This document shows positions 28,401 through 37,400 of a stretch of 64,000 nucleotides of DNA, piece after piece (the stretch's first letter is position 1; every line of letters begins with the position of its first letter). Where the stretch lies: assembly GCA_946811185.2 (NCBI GenBank), contig OX328110.1, forward strand, positions 15,678,456 through 15,742,455, read 5' to 3'. Position numbers and translations under genes: made by a program. The notes below the pieces were generated by a model. The model searched no databases and was not told the origin of the DNA. It saw only the letters and a list, made by a program, of their open reading frames with translations. The stretch is from Hippopus hippopus. Its lineage: Eukaryota > Mollusca > Bivalvia > Cardiida > Cardiidae.

Positions 28401-31400
28401 GTCTACATTTTTTACCACAGGAGCCATTAGAATAAACATGTCCACATTTTTTACCATAGGGGCCATCAGAATAAACATGTCCACATTTTTTACCACAAGG
28501 ACCCTTAGAATAAACATGTCTACATTTTTTACCACAGGAGCCATTAGAATAAACATGTCCACATTTTTTACCACAGGAGCTATTAGAATAAACATGTCTA
28601 CATTTTTTACCACAGGGACCCTTAGAATAAACATGTCCACATTTTTTTACCACAGGGGCTCTTAGAATAAACATGTCCACATTTTTTTACCACAGGGGCT
28701 CTTAGAATAAACATGTCTACATTTTTTACCACAGGAGCCATTAGAATAAACATGTCCACATTTTTTACCATAGGGGCCATCAGAATAAACATGTCCACAT
28801 TTTTTACCACAGGGACCCTTAGAATAAACATGTCTACATTTTTTACCACAGGAGCCATTAGAATAAACATGTCCACATTTTTTACCACAGGAGCTATTAG
28901 AATAAACATGTCCACATTTTTTACTAAGGGGCCCTTAGAATAAACATGTCCACATTTTTTACCACAGGGGCCCTTAGAATAAACATGTCTACATTTTTTA
29001 CCACAGGGGCCCTTAGAATAAACATGTCCACATTTTTTACCACAGGGACCCTTAGAATAAACATGTCTAAATTTTTTACCACAGGAGCCATTAGAATAAA
29101 CATGTCTACATTTTTTACCACAGGAGCCATTAGAATAAACATGTCCACATTTTTTACCACAGGAGCTATTAGAATAAACATGTCCACATTTTTTACTAAG
29201 GGGCCCTTAGAATAAACATGTCCACATTTTTTACCACAGGGGCCCTTAGAATAAACATGTCTACATTTTTTACCACAGGAGCCATTAGAATAAACATGTC
29301 TACATTTTTTACCATAGGGGCCATCAGAATAAACATGTCCACATTTTTTACCACAGGGGCCCTTAGAATAAACATGTCTACATTTTTTACCACAGGGGCC
29401 CTTAGAATAAACATGTCCACATTTTTTACCACAGGGACCCTTAGAATAAACATGTCTAAATTTTTTACCACAGGAGCCATTAGAATAAACATGTCTACAT
29501 TTTTTACCACAGGAGCCATTAGAATAAACATGTCCACATTTTTTACCACAGGAGCTATTAGAATAAACATGTCCACATTTTTTACTAAGGGGCCCTTAGA
29601 ATAAACATGTCCACATTTTTTACCACAGGGGCCCTTAGAATAAACATGTCTACATTTTTTACCACAGGGGCCCTTAGAATAAACATGTCCACATTTTTTA
29701 CCACAGGGACCCTTAGAATAAACATGTCTACATTTTTTACCACAGGGACCCTTAGAATAAACATGTCTAAATTTTTTGCCACAGGAGCCATTAGAATAAA
29801 CATGTCTACATTTTTTACCACAGGAGCCATTAGAATAAACATGTCTACATTTTTTACCACAGGAGCCATTAGAATAAACATGTCTACATTTTTTACCACA
29901 GGACCCTTAGAATAAACATGTCCACATTTTTTACCACAGGAGCCATTAGAATAAACGTCTACATTTTTTACCACAGGAGCCATTAGAATAAACATGTCTA
30001 CATTTTTTACCACAGGAGCCATTAGAATAAACATGTCCATATTTTTTACCACAGTGGCCATTAGAATAAACATGTCTACATTTTTTACCACAGGAGCCAT
30101 TAGAATAAACATGTCCACATTTTTTACCACAGGGGCCATTAGAATAAACGTCTACATTTTTTACCACAGGAGCCATTAGAATAAACATGTCCACATTTTT
30201 TACCACAGGAGCCATTAGATTACTTATGTCTACATTTTTTTATTATAGGGGCCCTTAGAATAAACATGTCTACATTTTTTTACCAATCACAAATTTATAT
30301 TTATTCATTTGCTATCAGTGCCAAAAAGTAAGTCAAAAGCCAACACATTCAGCTACACCGAAAAATAAATTGTTTATCATAAATCAGTCGAAAATGCTTC
30401 CCTCTGCATTTGTTTCACACTTAATAAAGCTGTAATTAGACCGAGAAATTTATAGCGGAAACATTTAATACGTGCGTTAAAGACTTTTCCTAAAAAAATA
30501 CTAAAAATTGATTGATAGCGTTCTGTTGCAGATTCTAAATTGATTTAACAGATAACCAGATGTAGAAGACATCATTGCGTTTTGTGAGAATGTTCTTATT
30601 TAACCTGAAGTGCTTTAGCGGACAATATAGGTCGTGATCAGACTTCATAAAAATAGAAAAAGTGTATATCGTAATTCGTCCCTATTCATTAGTTTCACAC
30701 GTAGCGAAGCTGTAATATTAGGCTGGAAAATCCGACTTGGAGCGTTAAATTAGTGCTTGAAAGTTTGAGGCTTTTTTGTACCCCCGCAAAACGAATGTTT
30801 TCGGGGGTATACTGGAATCAGCCTGTCTGTCCGTGTGTCCGTCCGTCCGTGTGTCCGTCTGTGTACAAAATACTGTCAAAGCGCTGGCGGGGGTATAAAG
30901 TCACATTCAGTGACAGCTCTAGTTTATCCTGCTAAATAAGTGAAATTGAACATTCAGGCCCGTAATTAAAAAACGGAGATTTTGCTATTTTAAAGGTATT
31001 TTTGGGGTAAAAGATATCTCCCTATCGGACAGTGCATATCAAGATCAGACTGCACGTTTTGTGCAGTCTGATCTTGATATGCACTGTCCGCAAAAGGTGG
31101 TTGAGTCGTGCTTAGCAGCCTAAGGGTTAAAATGAGTGATGGCTTCGTGTTGCGGATTCCTTAATTGATTTAGCACATAACTCGATGCAGGTGACCTTCA
31201 TTTGGTTTTGCAACGACCGACTTCTGAAAACACTGTGGCAATAAATTTTCTTAACCAGCATTTTCTCCTTTTCCCACAAAGTTTTTAATTCCACCTAAGA
31301 CAGAAACCATCATCTGAGTTTACTTTAATTTGTCATCTGCACCTGCTTTTAATTTAGTCTAGCCAAAATTGTGTGGTTTTGTGCCGGGTTGAGCCTTTAT

Positions 31401-34400
31401 CGTGCAGGACAAACGAAAAAGACACGTTCAGTTCACAGTTAACACCCTTTTCTATCAAGGAAATTTCAAGGTCGCCTAGGTCTGGAAAAATCATTAAAAA
31501 AAAAAACTTAGACATTGTAGATTCAAGATTACACTGCACGCTATGTGCAGTCTGATCTTTATATGCATTGTATTCAAATTTATCTTTTTGTCGTGGTTAA
31601 TGTTTTATATCACACCTGACCACAAAATTTCACATTGGTCCATATTGAAAGCATTTGCAGAACTGGTTCATATAAAGAGCGTTTGCATATGACAATGTAA
31701 GTTATGGTTCATCTGATGTTCAAAGGGTAGAAAACATTGTGGAAAAAGGAGAAAATGCTGGTAACCAGCATTTTCTCCGTTTTCCACAATGTTTTCAAAA
31801 GCTTTATTCCTAAGGATCGCCGAACCCCGGTAGCTCAGTCGGTAGCGTACAGGACTTGAGAATAGGGCGTTGCTGGTTCGATCCCCGGCTCGGCCAATTT
31901 CTTTCCAAGGATTGATGATAGCCATTGCGACAAGATTCATTCCTCTCTCACCGCTGACCATTGTTCCGACGATGATTATATGGGAAAGGAGCCAGTGGCT
32001 TTGAAAGAATATAGTGCGGAGTACTGGTAAAAATAAATCCAGGAAAGCATGGATAGGTGCACTAACCGCCGCGATATACCTGAAATAGTGCTGAAAACGA
32101 CGTTAAACATCAATCAATCAATCAGTCAATCCTAAGGATCTCTAAAATACGGCATTGCTCGGTAAAGAGTTAAAAAGTTAAGAAAGGGTGTTTTTTGCAC
32201 AGAAATTTCTAGCTTCCATCATTGAAAACTCATTAATAGTTTTCACGAGAAAGAAAAAGCCATCTAATAGCTTTATAAACGGAAGACAAATGACGGAAGC
32301 GAAAATATTTTTTTTTTCCGAATCCAACATTTCGTACTAGGAGAATTTAAGGTGAAATCATTCCGCAGAATTTGAAGTAGGAGGACTTTGCAAACACCTA
32401 TAAAAATCGTATGGATAGTGACATGAAATTAAAGGGGTCTTTTTAGATTTTGGCTGTCAATTAAAATCTTTTTTTAAACATTGAAAATGCAATAAAAAAT
32501 GCTTTTTCTGCAAATAAAAAGAATTTAGACGGTTGCATGCAGTAAAAAAATTGCAAATTTGGCGTTCAAATGACTAGTGGGTCGCTTCGCATAGGATTAC
32601 TCTGTCCATCTTTTTGACATCAAATATGACGTCACCGAATTTTAGAATATAATTTGGTGTATACTTCTAGACTAAAAAGGTCTTTTACATTTAGTCGGTG
32701 CTTTAAGTGTAAACATGACACTTTTCCCCTTCTAAAACAAAGCCGAAACAACATTCAGTCGGGAAACAGGGGTGAATTATGTAGAAATAATCTATCCTTA
32801 GACAGTTTTATGGCATTGCCAGGGTTCGAACTTACAACCTCTGGCTAAGAAGCCCTTTGTAATAACACTATGCAACCAAAACTCACAGAGTAGTTAACCC
32901 TCTACCAAACCACACAATTTTAGAATGGTCAAGATTAGAAAGTATCAGCAGACAACAAAAGTGGCTCGAGAAATCTATCTTTGAAAGGGTTGAAAACACT
33001 GTCGGGGAAAAGGAAAGATGCTTGTTGGGAGCGTTTTCTCCTGTTCCCACAATGTTTTTAAAAGCTTCCTTCATCAGCATCGTTAAACAAGGATTGTTTG
33101 GTTCAGGGTTATCAATGCAAAATGAAATTTTCACAGACTTCGAAACTTTGCTGTCAAACCAAGTCAAAAACACACAAACCTTTCCCCATGTGCAAAAATT
33201 ACCCGGGGCACGGACTATAAACTGGAACCCTTCATCATTGACGGCCCTGTTCAGAACTCTTATTCGTGCCTTGTGGGTCCCATGTGACGTCGGCTTACAG
33301 ATTACTTTGTAACAACCATCAACTGTTTTGGCGTCGACCACTTTGCAAGGTACGGCGTTCCCTTTGACGTCTTTGATGTCAACGCTGATGGCGTCAAAGC
33401 TGTCCCGCTGTGGCCTCCCTTTTGCATCATACAGAAACACTCGAATGACTTCCGATTCTTGACCTAGTGGAGCTTCTAGTGTTTCTACAGATGTTTTGGG
33501 TGGATAAATGGCCGTGGAACGTATCTGTCCCATAGCAAGGACGAATGATTTAAAATCTTGTCCCATATTGTCCTTATCGAATGTAACATATGAGTTCTCC
33601 AGCGGGCAAGAATCCAGGTGCTGAGTTTTCAGTTCATCAAGACGATTCGTGATGGTCTTTGTAAGCTGGACAAACTCGGCTGGCATACTATGGACAAGGC
33701 TGTGAGAAGAAAAGTCTCTGGCACTTGACATTAAGGAAAGATAGTATCGTAAATAATCTCTTTGCTTCTGCAAAACAGCCTTTTTCTCTTTAATTCTCGT
33801 CTGTAGATTGTCCTTCAGCTCCCTTCGTCTGATCTCAAGCATTTTCATTCCTGCATCGACTTCTATATCGATCTCTTTCTTCATAACGTCTTCTTTACTA
33901 CTCAGCGTAGAAAACTCGTCTTCCGTTTCTTTCATAACATTTTTAGCGGAAGAGATCTTATCGTCCAGACGCTTCATCAAGTCGGATACCAGCTGGCGCT
34001 CCTCGTCATAAACGTCGCCGATTCTGCGTATAGCGTGACCTTTGGCCTCGTCATGGTCTAACACCGTACACATTTTACAGAGAGGTTTTGAGCAAACCTT
34101 TGCGGTACAATAATAATCCAGCGGTTGTCCCTCATGACCAGGAACAGAGCATGTAAGTTGTCTCTGGAAGGTTTCGAGGCCGTACTTTCGAAGCTGTTCG
34201 AAGTTGGCAATCTGATGATTTCTGGACAGGAAGTTACGTAGATGCGCATGTGTACACTCTGCGCACATGAAAGTCTGGCAGTCTTTGCAGAAGTAAGCGG
34301 CCACTCCCGAATCCGGACAATCTCGGCACGGTATTTGATGGGACTTCCGCTTTAGACGGACAAAGTCACGCAGACTTCTTCTTGTATTCTCTTTCGGGAA

Positions 34401-37400
34401 GTTCCGGATGCTAAAACAGAAGGAAATCAAAGCGTTGAGAACCCTGAAGTGGTATTTGTCAAGGAAGCCATTGTGTGGAATTAATAATTTGAAAGAAAAA
34501 GAAAAATATTATTCAAATACTGGCTTGAAAGTCAACCTACTAAGCAAATGAATACTTTTTGGTTGAAGGGAGAGTACTCATGACAAAGTTAGGATTATTT
34601 GTGTATTGGTGGTCTCCCTTTGATCATTCAGGAGGAGTCAGGAGTAACGTCCCTTGACAGTAGGATGAATGATGGATAGAGAGAGAAACCATGTGAATAT
34701 ATCGAATAGAATTAAGTTTGTACCTGAAAACTATGATTTTGAAATATCTTTGGCCATCAATATTTAATTCCCAACATTACAGTCAATTATTTCGATCTAT
34801 AAATATTCATGCCCAATCAAATGGAGTAGCGCACAATCATTGGATGAACAAGCCATGGGACGAACTGGTTTTGGAACGAAAAAGCCCAGGACCAAGTGAT
34901 CGGTAGACAAATTTTGTATCATTGCGCCAATAGAAGGCTATGAGCTAGTGAAGCTATTTTCAATCAAAAATTAGTATTTCCACGATCGATTGCCTCACCT
35001 AGTGTATTTTAACATGCCATTTCCAATTACATATCTGAGTGCTACCGAAAAACTCATTTGTCTGAGAAAAATTGAGTTTAATTGGGTTTATTTCCTTCGG
35101 CTTTGGACAAAATACGATACATGGTCTTCAAAATTCAATATTGAACTCATAGTGGTATTGTCTTCGACAAATACCACAAAAATTACACAAGAGTCAAGGT
35201 TACACATGACTCTTAGGAGGCGATTTGTTCTATTTTCGCTAGGGCTTGAAGGGAATCACATTCGCAAACGCTAAAGCACATTCTGAAAAGTCTGAACTTG
35301 ATGTACACCTTCCGCACAATATATTAAAGTTATGTGCAGTCTGATCTTGGTGTGTACACACCACATCTGTATATCAAGCCTCATCCATACATAAAATCAC
35401 AAAGTGAATTCCAAAACGCACGAAGTAAATTATTTCTATATAAGCTCCTTTTGCGCCAAACATACCAAATCGACCTCTAAGTGGCTGAAATTACGGTCCA
35501 CTAAAACTCAGCCAGCTCTTTATTATGAAGGCTTGACATAAAAAGCGGACGGTATAGATCAAAGATCAGAATGCACATTCTGTGCAGTCTGATCTTAATC
35601 TATGCCGTCCGCAGAAGCCCGTATTTTCATCTCTGACGCTCAAAGGGTAAGTAATCAGTATAAATTTCGCTGGCTCTGGGTTGTTACATGGAAACTGTTC
35701 ATGTAATTTACGACCCCAAGAGGCTCTGTCTAAAAGCCATGTATCTTGTAAATTATGAAATAACAGCCGGGTTCGACAGAATTTCTTGGAAAATACTCGT
35801 ATATCAAAGCGGTAGATTAAAAGCTCTTCTTAGTAATATCCTTGACAATTATCTATTTTTGGACTTTCATACTTAAATAGACACATTAAACAATAGATAG
35901 GACGAGCAGAAGCCAAGGACCAAGAAATGATTGTTGTATTCGGACTATATATAAGAGAACTTGCCATAAAAAATTGATATCAGTCCAAAATAAAGCGCAA
36001 ACATATATTTATCTGTCTTATTACTGTTCATGTAAGTAAGGATTATTTTGTGTTGCATTGTATTTCTTCCTGAAAAAGTGTAGCAGCGGTTCTGATTGTT
36101 CGTATTGCAAATGTCACTAAGTTGTAACAAAAATATCTAAAAAAAAATATGGTGTAGACCCAAGATCAGTATGAACCCTTTAAGCACCAAATTCTTTAGT
36201 TACATTTGTCCGCAAACTCCCTTGAACTATTGAATTGGATTGTCTACCGTTTTATTAATAGATGATTAATTCTCTTAAAAGTACAGTCTGCCTTGTACCA
36301 CAAGCATGCAATCCTTTAAATGGAAATTTCTTGTTACGATACAATTACAGTCCTAAGAAAAATGCGCACGTGTCAATGTGATAGCAGGGCAAATTAATAA
36401 TAAACGATTTTCATGTTCTAGCGTATTTATTTTAGACCAACAATCCTCTTTAATGCTTCGGTGTCAAACTTACAAAACGGAATCAACGACCGTTGTCTTC
36501 TGCACATGTCATTCTTCGAAGAATCGACCTGTCTGCTATGACCCAACACTATCCTGTACAGGATAAATATCAATACGCGGTGTGAAAACTAAAACTCGCC
36601 GCTAATAAAGTAGCAATGGGAAAAATGGCGATAAACAATATATCTGTGGGAAAAAAGTAGCCTGTTTTTTGCTCCAAATTTCTTACAAATTTAATTATTT
36701 CAAAGGGAAGAATAGTTTTTACAAATACTATTGTTTCACTGCACATCTTTGAATACAGTTTCAAAATATAGACTTTAGGGAGACCAGGATTCGTGCAGGG
36801 TTTTTCCACAGACTTATCAACAAGAAGTGTCTGGGCTTATACCGAAGCTATTACCCAAGCCTGTAGGGGCTGTTTTTATATATGACAAATGCCACCTAGC
36901 GGAAAATAATGAATCAATGACTATTTCTGGTCCCCATTACAATGTGGCTACAACTACTTATCTTTGAAAGGGTAGGAGGCAAACTGGGGAAAGAAGGAAT
37001 GTTGGTTACCAACGTTTTCTTCTTTTCCCACAGTGTTTTCAAAGGTCTTCTGCCCCTGGGTCGCTAAATAAATTGAACTAAACTTTCAAGGCAAAAGTTC
37101 AGACCCAAATAATGCTACTTCAAACTTACATTTTGGAGAAAAAACATCTACTTATCGGACAGTGTAGATCCAAGATCAGACTGCACATTCTGTGCAGTTT
37201 GATCTTGATCTACACTGTCCGCATAAGGTCAGTGAGTCGCGCTTTGCAGCCAAGGGGTTAAGTGAAGAAGATTAAGATCACGTGATACAAATGTGCTTGC
37301 AGACAGCTGTCAGAAAAATGAAAAAGAATAAAACAAGAGACACAAAAGACAGACCAATAATAGAAATGATTTATTTTAGAAACATTGAGGGCAACAGGTG

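Noticed and set aside
27427..30215. Many long open frames on both strands
   Set aside because: The repeat unit is 39 bp, a multiple of three, so any stop-free unit gives open frames throughout. There is no start context, splice or domain evidence.
27456..30283. CRISPR-like array
   Set aside because: Units are tandem with no spacers, and the genome is eukaryotic.
30753..30935. Open frame with CPCVRPSVCPSV-type sequence
   Set aside because: Translation of GTCCGT simple sequence inside a repeat fragment.
31819..31895. tRNA-like gene with A and B boxes
   Set aside because: It is the head of a SINE: the body, tail and 11-bp target duplication continue without break.
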